64,000 nucleotides of DNA from UBA685 sp049890115 (lineage in GTDB: Bacteria > Pseudomonadota > Alphaproteobacteria > Puniceispirillales > Puniceispirillaceae). The DNA lies in the NCBI GenBank assembly GCA_049890115.1, contig JBMHCC010000016.1:1-64000 (forward strand), read 5' to 3'. The notes under the pieces are model-generated. The model saw only the letters and a program-made list of their open reading frames with translations, was not told where the DNA came from and did no database searches. A program made the translations under genes and the position numbers. Positions 16,225-25,811 of this stretch are shown piece by piece (the stretch's first letter is position 1; each line of letters starts with the position of its first letter).

Positions 16225-17894
16225 GCTAATAAATCCTGTTTGCCAGCGCGGATAATATGCACCTCTACATTAGGGCGCCTTTTAACCATTGATTTCGCCA
16301 CAGAGCGTATCGCAGATATGACAAGCTGCTTGACCGCATCATCTTTATTCGCATTTTTGGTCAAGGAAGCTAAATTATCTTCGATACGCAACGCTGCCAT
16401 AGCCAGAAAATCATCGCCCCTATCATCATCCATCAGACCTGTTTGCTGAATAGAAGGTGACATTAATAATGCGCCATTATGATTGAGCACAATAGAGACA
16501 CTGACACTGCCATTCCATAACATGCGGCGACGTGATCGCAATAATTCTGATTGAATATCGACAATCTCTCCGCCTTCATGCGTTAATGCCCCTGTGCGCA
16601 CGCTGCCTTGTAAAGCCGCCTGTTCATCTTTGAAACTGATAATTGCGCCATTATCTGGGATAATGGTTTGGGTTACCTGACATGATTTCGCCAATTCAGC
16701 ATGTGCCAGCAAATGACGTGCCGTACCATGAACCGGAACAGCAATCTTTGGACGCACTAGCGCATACATTTCGCTCATCTCATCACGTGCTGGATGGCCT
16801 GACACATGAACTGGCGCATCATCATCTGTCACAACCTTTATACCGCGGCGCAACAGCATATCCTGAATGCGTGTAATAGCTGGCTCATTGCCAGGGATCT
16901 GCCTTGATGAATAGATAACTGTATCACCTTGCTGCAATTCCACAGTCTCATGGGCACCAGATGCGATACGTGCCATCGCTGCGCGTGGCTCGCCCTGTGA
17001 GCCGGTGCAAATAATCACCAAATTTTCACGCGGGATCAGACCAACATCAGATTCTTTCACAAAATCTGGTACATCACGCAAATAACCAACTTCTCTTGCG
17101 GCATCAATGGTTCGCAATAAAGCCCGCCCGACAACGGCAACAGAACGTTGATTGGCATGAGCTGCTTTTATAATGGAATCAAGGCGTGCGACATTACTAG
17201 CAAAACAGGTAATAGCCACCCGTCCCTCTGCCTTGGCAATTTCAGCTGCTAGCCCGTCTCTTGCGGTTTGTTCAGATGGGGTGCGACCTTCAACCATGGC
17301 ATTTGTGCTGTCACCAATTAGTGCCAACACACCTTCTTTGCCAATTTCTGACAACCTTTGCCTGTCTGTATCAGTGCCAATTTGCGGCGCATCGTCAAAT
17401 TTCCAGTCACCTGTATGTAAGATTGTGCCTTCTTTGGTGCGTAACACCAAGGCTGCGGGGTCTGGAATTGAGTGATTTAGTGCCACTAATTCAACAGAAA
17501 ATGGCCCAAATTGATAATCTACATTATAGTCTATTTCATGCATCTCAATATGAAAATCAGCTCTGTTTTCAGCAAGCTTGCGACGCAATAAGGCAAGCGT
17601 AAAAGCAGTCCCATAAATCGGCACACCTAGCTTTTCCCACAAATACGGAATTGCGCCATAATGATCTTCATGGGCATGTGTCAGTATCAGGCCTTCTAGC
17701 TTGCCTTTCTGCTCTTCGATAAAGCTAATATCAGGCAAAACCACATCCACACCTGGCATGGTTTCATCAGCAAAGCTAATACCCAAATCAACCATCAGCC
17801 ACCGGCCTTCATAATGGTAGAGATTGGCATTCATACCAATTTCACCAGAACCACCAAGCGGTACAAAGACCAATTCTGAAGAATTTATCGCCAT
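16221..17894 (-). CDS. rnj: ribonuclease J
   Basis: 557 residues, full RNase J length. It is a metallo-beta-lactamase/beta-CASP nuclease with endo- and 5'-exonuclease activity on RNA. Metal ligands sit in LILTHAHEDHYGAIPYLW and in VALNHSIPDPAALVL, HTGDWKFD. The beta-CASP part includes ITCFASNVARLDSIIKAA, IICTGSQGEPRAAMARIA, YSSRQIPGNE and the late VHVSGHPARDEM and VPVHGTARHLLAHA. Alphaproteobacteria often carry RNase J alongside RNase E. It lies two bases after coaX. Confidence 0.94.
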   Translation of the reverse strand: MAINSSELVFVPLGGSGEIGMNANLYHYEGRWLMVDLGISFADETMPGVDVVLPDISFIEEQKGKLEGLILTHAHEDHYGAIPYLWEKLGVPIYGTAFTLALLRRKLAENRADFHIEMHEIDYNVDYQFGPFSVELVALNHSIPDPAALVLRTKEGTILHTGDWKFDDAPQIGTDTDRQRLSEIGKEGVLALIGDSTNAMVEGRTPSEQTARDGLAAEIAKAEGRVAITCFASNVARLDSIIKAAHANQRSVAVVGRALLRTIDAAREVGYLRDVPDFVKESDVGLIPRENLVIICTGSQGEPRAAMARIASGAHETVELQQGDTVIYSSRQIPGNEPAITRIQDMLLRRGIKVVTDDDAPVHVSGHPARDEMSEMYALVRPKIAVPVHGTARHLLAHAELAKSCQVTQTIIPDNGAIISFKDEQAALQGSVRTGALTHEGGEIVDIQSELLRSRRRMLWNGSVSVSIVLNHNGALLMSPSIQQTGLMDDDRGDDFLAMAALRIEDNLASLTKNANKDDAVKQLVISAIRSVAKSMVKRRPNVEVHIIRAGKQDLLA

Positions 17895-17896
17895 GA

Positions 17897-18679
17897 TTAC
17901 TGTCTCTTATTTAACTGATAGATTTCACGCAAACCACGCATAGTCAAATCAGGCATAACATGGTCAATCTGTGATATATGTGGGGCAAACAAGCTGGCAA
18001 GCCCCCCTGTGGCAATGATTGTCATCTGCTCTTGTTCTGATGCGATAAGTCGCGCCAACACACCCTCAATCATGCCAACATAGCCCCATAGGATACCAGA
18101 TCGCATAGCGGCTCTGGTATCACGTCCAATCACCGGCATGTCAGATCCAAAGGGTGCAATCTCTATTTCAGGCAGGCGAGCGGCTGCTTGTGACAAGGCG
18201 CTGACTGATAAATGAATGCCAGGGGCAATAACGCCGCCCACATAGATACCGCCCTGCTTGACCACATCAAAGGTCGTCGCTGTCCCAAAATCAAGGATAA
18301 TGGCAGGCAGCTTTGTCACTTTACTGGCAGCAAATGCATTCACCAACCGGTCTGCACCTGCCTGACTAGGCATATCAATATCGACCTCAATCCCAATGGC
18401 AATATCATCATCGCCGACAATCATTGGCGCAACATCAAGGGCTTTTGTTGCAAATCGTTTTAAATGTGTTGTGATATCAGGCACGACTGAGGCGATGATA
18501 ACATCATCAATCACGGCCAATGACAAATTTTGCAGCGATAATAAATGGCTAAGCCAAGCGGTATATTCATCTGCGGTTCTGTTTGCATTTGTTTCAATGC
18601 GCCATTCCCCGATTGCCTTGTCATCATTAAATAACGCAAAGACTATATTGGTATTGCCGCAATCAATCGCCAGAAGCAT
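17897..18679 (-). CDS. coaX: type III pantothenate kinase
   Basis: 260 residues from the ATG at 18679; this start overlaps the birA end by 17 bases. CoaX phosphorylates pantothenate, the first step of coenzyme A synthesis. ASKHA-fold motifs are present: LLAIDCGNTNIVFALF (phosphate loop), DMPSQAGADRLVNAFAA, PAIILDFGTATTFDVV, GGVIAPGI and TIIATGGLASLFAP. The birA-coaX pair is common (in Bordetella a related pair is known) and lies directly after nuoN in alphaproteobacteria. Confidence 0.94.
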   Translation of the reverse strand: MLLAIDCGNTNIVFALFNDDKAIGEWRIETNANRTADEYTAWLSHLLSLQNLSLAVIDDVIIASVVPDITTHLKRFATKALDVAPMIVGDDDIAIGIEVDIDMPSQAGADRLVNAFAASKVTKLPAIILDFGTATTFDVVKQGGIYVGGVIAPGIHLSVSALSQAAARLPEIEIAPFGSDMPVIGRDTRAAMRSGILWGYVGMIEGVLARLIASEQEQMTIIATGGLASLFAPHISQIDHVMPDLTMRGLREIYQLNKRQ

Positions 18680-19427
18680 CAAATCGTCCCATTAAATTGA
18701 CATCACCTGCTGTCACAGTCAGGATTTCATCATTATCTGTTTTCAACATTAAAGCACCATCATTTGCAATATCATGAAGCTTGCCTGTCAATGTTATCTT
18801 ATCTTGTCGAACCGTGATGGTTTGCCCTAAAAATAATAACTTGCTCTTATATAGGTCATAAAAGGCCGAAAAGCCAGATATCTGCCATCTATCATAAAAG
18901 GGATGCAAGCGTTCTAAAAAAGCATCTGCTAGCTCTTCTGGTGTGATTATCTGCCCAGATAGGCTTGCAATATCAGCAGGCGCAAATGCCGCATCAGCCG
19001 TTGGCGGTGCATTACGCAAATTCACCCCGCATCCCAGCAATATCATATCACCATGCGCCTCAAGCAAAAGCCCAGAGATCTTGCCACCATCTGCCAAAAT
19101 ATCATTTGGCCATTTTAAACCAGCATTCAGATTTGGAGCCAGATGGTTTATCGCATCAAGCATCGCCAATGCGCTGATAAATGATAAGCTTGGCCATTCA
19201 GATTGCGGCCTTTGCGGTTGCAAGGCAACTGACAAATACAGCCCATCATCTATGGCTGATAGCCATTGCCTACCGCGCCTGCCTCTGCCTTTGGTCTGCT
19301 CTCTTGCAACAATGCACAAACCTTCTGATAGCGCAGGATGACTAGCAATAATATCAGAGGTCGAGGTGGCAGTATCATAAATGCATAACTGCCAGCCCGA
19401 TGGTAAGATTTTATGCTTATCTGTCAC
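18663..19427 (-). CDS. birA: biotin-[acetyl-CoA-carboxylase] ligase
   Basis: 254 residues. It attaches biotin to carboxylases such as AccB via biotinyl-AMP. The biotin/ATP-binding loop EQTKGRGRRGRQWLSAIDDG and the lysine motif LKWPNDILADGGKISGLLLE are intact, followed by the LLGCGVNLRN strand and a small C-terminal SH3-like domain. There is no N-terminal helix-turn-helix, so it is a ligase only and not the bio-operon repressor form. It starts nine bases after nuoN stops. Confidence 0.94.
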   Translation of the reverse strand: MTDKHKILPSGWQLCIYDTATSTSDIIASHPALSEGLCIVAREQTKGRGRRGRQWLSAIDDGLYLSVALQPQRPQSEWPSLSFISALAMLDAINHLAPNLNAGLKWPNDILADGGKISGLLLEAHGDMILLGCGVNLRNAPPTADAAFAPADIASLSGQIITPEELADAFLERLHPFYDRWQISGFSAFYDLYKSKLLFLGQTITVRQDKITLTGKLHDIANDGALMLKTDNDEILTVTAGDVNLMGRFDASGD

Positions 19428-19436
19428 TGCCTAACG

Positions 19437-20888
19437 CTAGAAGCCAGCTGCATAGACAGCCATCACAGCCGTTGATGCCTGATCTCTGACAGGGCCAATC
19501 AGGAACACAAATAACACTATCAAAACAAGACAAGCTGATAACACAGCACGGTTTTGAAAGGCTAAATCCTTATCCAATGGCAATTCAGGATCTTGGAAAT
19601 ACATCAGCCTGATAATACGCAAATAATAAAACGCGCCAATCACTGAGGTTAGGACACCAATCACAGCCAAAGGCACAAGACCTGCATTAACGGCTGCCAA
19701 GAAGACATACCATTTGCCAAAGAAGCCAGCCAGAGGCGGAATACCTGCCATTGAGAACATGATAATCATCAAACCAGCTGCCAATAAAGGATGGGTTGAT
19801 GACAAACCTGTTAGATCACTCAGCTTTTCAACAGGTGCACCATCACGGCGCATTAACAAGATAATTGAAAATGATGCAGCACCCATCAAAATATAGGTTG
19901 TCATGTAAATCATCACACCAGAAGCACCTTCAGCTGTGCCAGCTGCCAGACCACATAATGCATAACCCATATGAGCAATAGAGGAATAAGCCATCATTCG
20001 CTTGATATTAGTCTGCATAATCGCGCCAAGTGCACCGACCAGCATTGAAACAACAGCCAAAGCCATCACAACTTGTGCCCACTGGAAATCAATCCCGCCA
20101 AATGCGCCATAGGTCACATTGAGGATCAATGTCATTGCCGCAACTTTTGGTGCAATCGCAAATAACGCTGTGACCGGTGTTGGCGCACCTTCATACACAT
20201 CTGGTGTCCACATGTGAAAAGGTGCAGCTGATATTTTGAAAGCAAGGCCAGATAGCAAAAAGACAAGGCCAACCACCAAACCAGCTGATGGCGTGCTGTC
20301 AATCGCTGCTGCGATTTCGGCAAAATTGGTTGTGCCTGTATAGCCGTAAATAAAGGATGCACCATAAAGCAGCATGCCTGATGACAAGGCACCAAGAAGG
20401 AAATATTTCAAACCAGCTTCTGATGATTTCACTGATTTAGTGCGCATAGCAGCAATCACATAAAGTGGCAGAGACTGCATCTCAAGCCCCATATAAAGTG
20501 ACATCAAATCATTCGCTGACACCATCAATAACATGCCAAGCGTTGCCAGCAGGACAAGCAAATTATATTCTGGACGCTCTAGCCCCTCACCCCATTTATC
20601 TTCGACCATCCACGTCGCTGCCATTGCGCCAAGCAAAACAAGCAATTTCATGAAATGTGTCACAGGCGTTACCGCAAACAGGCCATTTAAAATCACCTGT
20701 GATTGCGGACCAATAAGATAAATAGCTGCCAAAGCAATCGCATAAGATAATAGCGTTAAATTCTTAACGCGCTTGCGATTATCGCTGCCATCACCGCCAT
20801 AGGCCACTACCAAAACAATGATAAGCCCTGCCACTGCCAGAATAGCTTCAGGCAAAGCGTAATAGAGGCTTTCAAATGAAAATGTCAT
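19437..20888 (-). CDS. nuoN: NADH-quinone oxidoreductase subunit N
   Basis: 483 residues, about 14 transmembrane helices. It is one of the three antiporter-like proton-pumping subunits of complex I. The conserved core is visible: YMGLEMQSLPLYVIAAMRT, SSEAGLKYFLLGALSSGMLL, GLAFKISAAPFHMWTPDVYE, GAPTPVTALF and MAYSSIAHMGYALCGLAAG, with lysines (K in GLKYF, AFKISAAP) on the proton path. It is the last complex I gene of the operon, before birA. Confidence 0.96.
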   Translation of the reverse strand: MTFSFESLYYALPEAILAVAGLIIVLVVAYGGDGSDNRKRVKNLTLLSYAIALAAIYLIGPQSQVILNGLFAVTPVTHFMKLLVLLGAMAATWMVEDKWGEGLERPEYNLLVLLATLGMLLMVSANDLMSLYMGLEMQSLPLYVIAAMRTKSVKSSEAGLKYFLLGALSSGMLLYGASFIYGYTGTTNFAEIAAAIDSTPSAGLVVGLVFLLSGLAFKISAAPFHMWTPDVYEGAPTPVTALFAIAPKVAAMTLILNVTYGAFGGIDFQWAQVVMALAVVSMLVGALGAIMQTNIKRMMAYSSIAHMGYALCGLAAGTAEGASGVMIYMTTYILMGAASFSIILLMRRDGAPVEKLSDLTGLSSTHPLLAAGLMIIMFSMAGIPPLAGFFGKWYVFLAAVNAGLVPLAVIGVLTSVIGAFYYLRIIRLMYFQDPELPLDKDLAFQNRAVLSACLVLIVLFVFLIGPVRDQASTAVMAVYAAGF

Positions 20889-20911
20889 GATTTAAACCCT
20901 CTTAACCCCGA

Positions 20912-22417
20912 TTAATTCTGTACAGAGGCTGTTTGCGCCCCAGTTGCAACAGTATCTAGCAAATCACTAATGGAAACAGCCATCACATCTAATAATGAGG
21001 ATGGATAAATCCCGAACCAGATAACCAAAATGGTTAATGGTACGAAAATAAATGTCTCTCTGCCTTCCAGACGCGGCATATCAATCACAGCACGCTTGAC
21101 CGCACGCCCAAATACCACACGCCGATATAGCCACAACATATAAGCAGCACCCAAAATCAAACCAGTCGCTGCCAAAAAGGCAACCCAGCTAGCCGCTTGC
21201 CATGCCCCAACCAAAACCAGCATTTCACCAACAAAACCAGATGTGCCAGGCAAGCCAACAGAAGCCAGCATCATAAACATAAACCAAGCAGCATAGCGCG
21301 GCATCGAATCAGCCACACCGCCATAAGCATCAATATCACGTGTATGAAGGCGGTCATAAACCACACCCACACAGAAAAATAACGCAGCAGATACCAGCCC
21401 GTGGCTAATCATCTGAAACATCGCACCAGCAACACCCTGTTCATTCAGCGAAAAAATACCGATGGTTACAAAACCCATATGCGCCACAGACGAATAAGCG
21501 ATGAGCTTTTTCATGTCAGATTGCGCTAAAGCCACTAGCGATGTGTAAATCACCGCAATGACAGATAAGCCAAAGATATAAGGTGCAAAATACTCAGACG
21601 CATCAGGGAACATTGGCAATGAGAAACGCAAGAAACCATAGCCACCCATCTTCAACAAAACACCAGCCAAAATCATTGAGCCAGCTGTTGGCGCCTCAAC
21701 ATGCGCATCTGGCAGCCATGTATGAACAGGCCACATTGGCACTTTGACAGCAAATGAGGCAAAAAAGCCAAGGAAAAGCCATGTCTGAAGCGCGGGCGCA
21801 AAGCCAAATTCTGTCAGCTTTGGAATATCTGTTGTACCAACTAGCGAATACATAGCCAGCATACAAACAAGCATCAAAACAGAACCTGCCAGCGTATATA
21901 AGAAGAACTTAAAGGCAGCATAAACACGTCTTGGACCACCCCAAACACCGATAATCAGGAACATCGGTATCAGCACGCCTTCAAAGAACAAATAGAACAT
22001 CAGCATATCAAGCGATGCAAACATACCGATCATCATTGTTTCCAACACCAAGAAGGCGATCATATATTCACGCACACGATTAGTGATGGATTTCCAGCTT
22101 GCCAAAATGGCAAAAGGCGTCAGGAAGGTCGATAGCAGGATAAATGGCATAGACAGACCATCAACACCCATATGGTAATTGATACCTGTGCCAGAAATCC
22201 AGCTGGTAAATTCCTCAAATTGATAACCACTAGCACTATTATCAAACCCAAATAGCAAAATCAGGGAAATCAAAAAGGTAAAACCAGATGTCCAAATGGC
22301 AACCATCTTCGCATTATGGTCTGCCACCTCACCAGAGGAACGGATCATCAATAAAAACGCCACACCTAGCAAAGGCATGAATGTCACAAGTGACAATATT
22401 GGCCAATCATTCAACAT
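20912..22417 (-). CDS. nuoM: NADH-quinone oxidoreductase subunit M
   Basis: 501 residues, polytopic, antiporter-like subunit. Core matches: NYHMGVDGLSMPFILLSTFL, FFEGVLIPMFLIIGVWGG (the Glu of the proton channel), FFLYTLAGSVLML, VKVPMWPVHTWLPDAHVEAP, TAGSMILAGVLLKMGGYG and LIAYSSVAHMGFVTIGIF. It ends 23 bases before nuoN starts. Confidence 0.97.
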   Translation of the reverse strand: MLNDWPILSLVTFMPLLGVAFLLMIRSSGEVADHNAKMVAIWTSGFTFLISLILLFGFDNSASGYQFEEFTSWISGTGINYHMGVDGLSMPFILLSTFLTPFAILASWKSITNRVREYMIAFLVLETMMIGMFASLDMLMFYLFFEGVLIPMFLIIGVWGGPRRVYAAFKFFLYTLAGSVLMLVCMLAMYSLVGTTDIPKLTEFGFAPALQTWLFLGFFASFAVKVPMWPVHTWLPDAHVEAPTAGSMILAGVLLKMGGYGFLRFSLPMFPDASEYFAPYIFGLSVIAVIYTSLVALAQSDMKKLIAYSSVAHMGFVTIGIFSLNEQGVAGAMFQMISHGLVSAALFFCVGVVYDRLHTRDIDAYGGVADSMPRYAAWFMFMMLASVGLPGTSGFVGEMLVLVGAWQAASWVAFLAATGLILGAAYMLWLYRRVVFGRAVKRAVIDMPRLEGRETFIFVPLTILVIWFGIYPSSLLDVMAVSISDLLDTVATGAQTASVQN

Positions 22418-22422
22418 GGCAC

Positions 22423-24354
22423 TTATCCCCCGAACCCACTAAAATACCATGATAACAGCACAACAATGCCGATCATCATCGCAAAGGCATAATGATATAC
22501 ATAGCCAGACTGCAAGCGTGATGCTGACTGAGATAGCCGCAAAATCGTTGCTGACAAACCATCTGGGCCAAAGCCATCAATAGTGCCCTTATCACCCTTT
22601 TGCCATAGCCATGCCCCGATACGCACAGATGGCTTTACAAAAATGGCATCATAAAGTTCATCAAAATACCATTTATTAAAGAAGAACTTATGAAGCGGGC
22701 TGAATAGCTTTGCCACCTGACCTGGAATAGATGGCACAAGGCTATAGGCTAAGTAAGCCAAAGCAACACCAGCAGCAGCCAAGAAAATCGGCAGCAATTT
22801 CACCCATTTCGGCACATGATGCGCCTCTTCCATTGCGGTATGTTCTGGCAGGATAAAGATAGAATTACCCCAGAAATGATGCCAATCATGACCCACAAAT
22901 AACTCATAGCCCACAAAACCAGCAAAAATCGCACCTAATGCCAATGGTACAAGCGGCAAGAGCATCACATTTGGTGATTCATGAACATGAGACATGACCT
23001 CTGCTGAGGCGCGAGGCGTGCCATGAAATGCTAATATCAATAAACGCCAGCTATAAAAAGCTGTCAGCAAAGCAGCCAGACAGCCAAGCCAGAAAGCAAG
23101 CTGGCCAACACCGCTATGAGCGGCAAAAGCAGCTTCTAGAATCATATCTTTTGAATAGAAACCAGCAAAGAATGGGAAGCCTGCCAAAGCAAGCGAGCCG
23201 ATCCACATCATCGCATAGGTGACAGGTACCTGACGCCAAATACCGCCCATCTTGCGCAAATCCTGTTCATCAGACAGAGCATGAATAACCGAACCAGCAC
23301 CTAAAAATAGCAAGGCTTTGAAAAAGGCATGTGTTGTCAAATGGAACATCGCAGCAGGATAAGCTGACACACCAGCTGCAAAGAACATATAGCCAAGCTG
23401 AGAACAAGTAGAATAAGCAATCACACGCTTAATATCAAATTGTGTCATCCCGACAGTGGCTGCAAAAATCGCTGTCAGAGCGCCAACAACTGTAATCACA
23501 TCAAGGGCAAAAGGCGCATATTCAATAATAGGTGATAAACGACACACCATAAAGACACCAGCTGTCACCATTGTCGCTGCATGAATAAGGGCTGAAACAG
23601 GTGTCGGCCCTTCCATCGCATCAGGAAGCCAGGTATGCAAGCCAAGCTGGGCAGATTTACCCATCGCGCCGATAAATAGCAAGATAGATGCTAATTCTAA
23701 AGCAGGCATCGTAAAGCCTAGAAATGAGATATCCTGCTGGGCAATCGTGCCAGCATTGGCGAAAATATCATCAAACTGAACTGAGCCAAATAGCGCAAAC
23801 ACAGCCAAGATACCAAGGGCAAAACCAAAATCACCAACACGGTTTACCACAAAAGCTTTCATCGCTGCTGTATGAGCTGTTTCTTTATGATACCAGAACC
23901 CAATCAGCAAATAAGAGGCAACACCAACACCTTCCCAGCCAAAGAAGAGCTGAACCAGATTGTCAGCTGTCACCAGCATCAGCATCGCAAAGGTAAACAG
24001 GCTGAGATAGGCCATAAAACGGCCTCTGGCAGGGTCATGATGCATATAGCCAACAGAATAAATATGCACACATGATGACACACCAGTCACCACGATCAGC
24101 ATAACCGCTGTCAAAGTATCATAACGCAAGGCCCATTTGGCATCAAAATCACCAGACACAATCCAGCGTGCAATATCAACAGTCTGGGCATTGCCACCAA
24201 TCGCCACATCAAAAAAGGCTATGATAGACAAAATAAGTGAGCCAACAACACCGCCAATTGCCATCAAGGCAGAGGCATTATGACGGTGGCTTAATGAAAA
24301 ATACCCTGCAAGCAATGCGCCAAGCAGCGGTAAAAAGACAATGGCGTGATACAT
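22423..24354 (-). CDS. nuoL: NADH-quinone oxidoreductase subunit L
   Basis: 643 residues. This is the distal antiporter-like subunit, whose long C-terminal lateral helix runs along NuoM and NuoN. Motifs: LRYDTLTAVMLIVVTGVSS, LFFGWEGVGVASYLLIGFWY, AFVVNRVGDFGFALGI, MGKSAQLGLHTWLPDAMEGP, TPVSALIHAATMVTAGVFMV and IAYSTCSQLGYMFFAAGV. The C-terminal extension (about 530-643) holds the HL region and the last helix (YHYAFAMMIGIVVLLSWY). It starts nine bases after nuoK and ends six before nuoM. Confidence 0.97.
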   Translation of the reverse strand: MYHAIVFLPLLGALLAGYFSLSHRHNASALMAIGGVVGSLILSIIAFFDVAIGGNAQTVDIARWIVSGDFDAKWALRYDTLTAVMLIVVTGVSSCVHIYSVGYMHHDPARGRFMAYLSLFTFAMLMLVTADNLVQLFFGWEGVGVASYLLIGFWYHKETAHTAAMKAFVVNRVGDFGFALGILAVFALFGSVQFDDIFANAGTIAQQDISFLGFTMPALELASILLFIGAMGKSAQLGLHTWLPDAMEGPTPVSALIHAATMVTAGVFMVCRLSPIIEYAPFALDVITVVGALTAIFAATVGMTQFDIKRVIAYSTCSQLGYMFFAAGVSAYPAAMFHLTTHAFFKALLFLGAGSVIHALSDEQDLRKMGGIWRQVPVTYAMMWIGSLALAGFPFFAGFYSKDMILEAAFAAHSGVGQLAFWLGCLAALLTAFYSWRLLILAFHGTPRASAEVMSHVHESPNVMLLPLVPLALGAIFAGFVGYELFVGHDWHHFWGNSIFILPEHTAMEEAHHVPKWVKLLPIFLAAAGVALAYLAYSLVPSIPGQVAKLFSPLHKFFFNKWYFDELYDAIFVKPSVRIGAWLWQKGDKGTIDGFGPDGLSATILRLSQSASRLQSGYVYHYAFAMMIGIVVLLSWYFSGFGG

Positions 24355-24363
24355 AGCCGTCCC

Positions 24364-24675
24364 CTAGCCTTTCATCACATTAACATCTTCAACCGCAATA
24401 GAGCCCCTATTCCGGAAGAAAATCACCAGAATAGCAAGCCCAATCGCTGCTTCTGCAGCAGCAACGGTTAGAATAAATAAAGAGAAAATCTGACCTGTTA
24501 AATTGCCAGCATAGGCCGAAAAAGCGACCAAATTTAAATTGACTGACAATAAAATCAATTCAATCGACATCAAAATCGTAATGACATTTTTGCGGTTAAT
24601 GAAAATGCCGAACACACCAAAGGTGAATAAAATAGCGGCAACTGACAGATAATGTGCAAGTGATATTTCAAGCAT
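24364..24675 (-). CDS. nuoK: NADH-quinone oxidoreductase subunit K
   Basis: 103 residues with three transmembrane helices. The two membrane glutamates important for proton translocation are visible in ILMSIELILLSVNLNLVAFS and LTVAAAEAAIGLAILVIFFR. The gap to nuoJ is two bases, so translation is coupled. Confidence 0.96.
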   Translation of the reverse strand: MLEISLAHYLSVAAILFTFGVFGIFINRKNVITILMSIELILLSVNLNLVAFSAYAGNLTGQIFSLFILTVAAAEAAIGLAILVIFFRNRGSIAVEDVNVMKG

Positions 24676-24677
24676 GA

Positions 24678-25277
24678 TTATGACTTCCCTACGCCCTGAC
24701 CTGTTTCAACGCTAACCACTTCGATTGAATCATCACGTTTGCGGCTATTCTGGATAGCGATTGATTGGCGTTTGACACCCTCGCGACTACGCAGTGTCAA
24801 AGTGATGGCACCGATCATCGCAACCAGCAAAATAAGACCAGCCAGCTGGAACAGATAAATATAATCAGTATACAGAACCAATCCGATAGCCGCTGTGTTA
24901 TGCGGGCCATCTGAGACAGGTATCGTGGTCTGAATAGCTGTGCGACCAAATACCGTTAAAAACAGCTCTGCCAGAAGCAGGCCACCGATACCAAGGCCAA
25001 GCGGCATATATTTCTGGAACCCTTCACGCAATTCAGAAAAATTAATATCCAGCATCATCACGACAAACAAGAACAGCACCGCGACCGCACCGACATAAAC
25101 CACGACCAGCAACATTGCCAAAAATTCAGCACCCAGCATAACAAACAGACCAGCTGCATTGAAAAATGCTAGAATTAGAAACAGCACAGAATGGACTGGA
25201 TTCTTTGATGTGATAACCATCAATCCAGCCAGCAATGTGATTGCTGAAAATAAATAGAAAAATATGCTCTCAAACAT
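24678..25277 (-). CDS. nuoJ: NADH-quinone oxidoreductase subunit J
   Basis: 199 residues with five predicted transmembrane helices: IFFYLFSAITLLAGLMVIT, NPVHSVLFLILAFFNAAGLF, LGAEFLAMLLVVVYVGAVAV (carrying the pi-bulge region of TM3), MPLGLGIGGLLLAELFLTVF and LFQLAGLILLVAMIGAITLT. A hydrophilic tail of about 35 residues follows (REGVKRQSIAIQ...), somewhat longer than in E. coli, as is usual in alphaproteobacteria. Confidence 0.95.
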   Translation of the reverse strand: MFESIFFYLFSAITLLAGLMVITSKNPVHSVLFLILAFFNAAGLFVMLGAEFLAMLLVVVYVGAVAVLFLFVVMMLDINFSELREGFQKYMPLGLGIGGLLLAELFLTVFGRTAIQTTIPVSDGPHNTAAIGLVLYTDYIYLFQLAGLILLVAMIGAITLTLRSREGVKRQSIAIQNSRKRDDSIEVVSVETGQGVGKS

Positions 25278-25309
25278 AACTTTTTAGCCTTTCACCCCCG
25301 TTTTGCTGC

Positions 25310-25798
25310 CTAGCGCCATTTCGCATCAGCGGCGAGGTTGCGTGCAATTTCTGTTTCCCAGCGATCACCATTGGCCAGTAATTTATCTTTATCATAATAA
25401 AGTTCTTCTCTGGTCTCTGTGGCGAATTCAAAATTTGGTCCCTCGACAATGGCATCAACCGGACAGGCTTCCTGACAAAAACCGCAATAGATACATTTGG
25501 TCATATCAATGTCATAACGTGTGGTACGACGGCTGCCATCATCGCGTGGTTCAGCTTCGATTGTAATGGCTTGGGCTGGACATACAGCTTCACATAACTT
25601 GCAGGCGATACATCTTTCTTCGCCATTAGGATAGCGGCGCAAAGCATGCTCACCACGAAAACGTGGTGATAAATAGCCCTTTTCATAAGGATAATTCAGC
25701 GTGACTTTTGGCTTGAAAAAATATTTCAAAGTCAGCGCCATCCCTTTTGCTAATTCTAACAGCAGAAATGAGCGAACAGCATTCATGACAAGTTGCAT
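25310..25798 (-). CDS. nuoI: NADH-quinone oxidoreductase subunit I
   Basis: 162 residues. It carries the two [4Fe-4S] clusters N6a and N6b that pass electrons toward NuoB. Both ferredoxin motifs are complete: CIACKLCEAVCPAQAI and CIYCGFCQEACPVDAI. The N-terminus forms the amphipathic anchoring helix (LLLELAKGMALTLKYFF), followed by the family segment YPYEKGYLSPRFRGEHALRR. It lies 13 bases after nuoH. Confidence 0.97.
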   Translation of the reverse strand: MQLVMNAVRSFLLLELAKGMALTLKYFFKPKVTLNYPYEKGYLSPRFRGEHALRRYPNGEERCIACKLCEAVCPAQAITIEAEPRDDGSRRTTRYDIDMTKCIYCGFCQEACPVDAIVEGPNFEFATETREELYYDKDKLLANGDRWETEIARNLAADAKWR

Positions 25799-25811
25799 AA
25801 CAATCTAATCC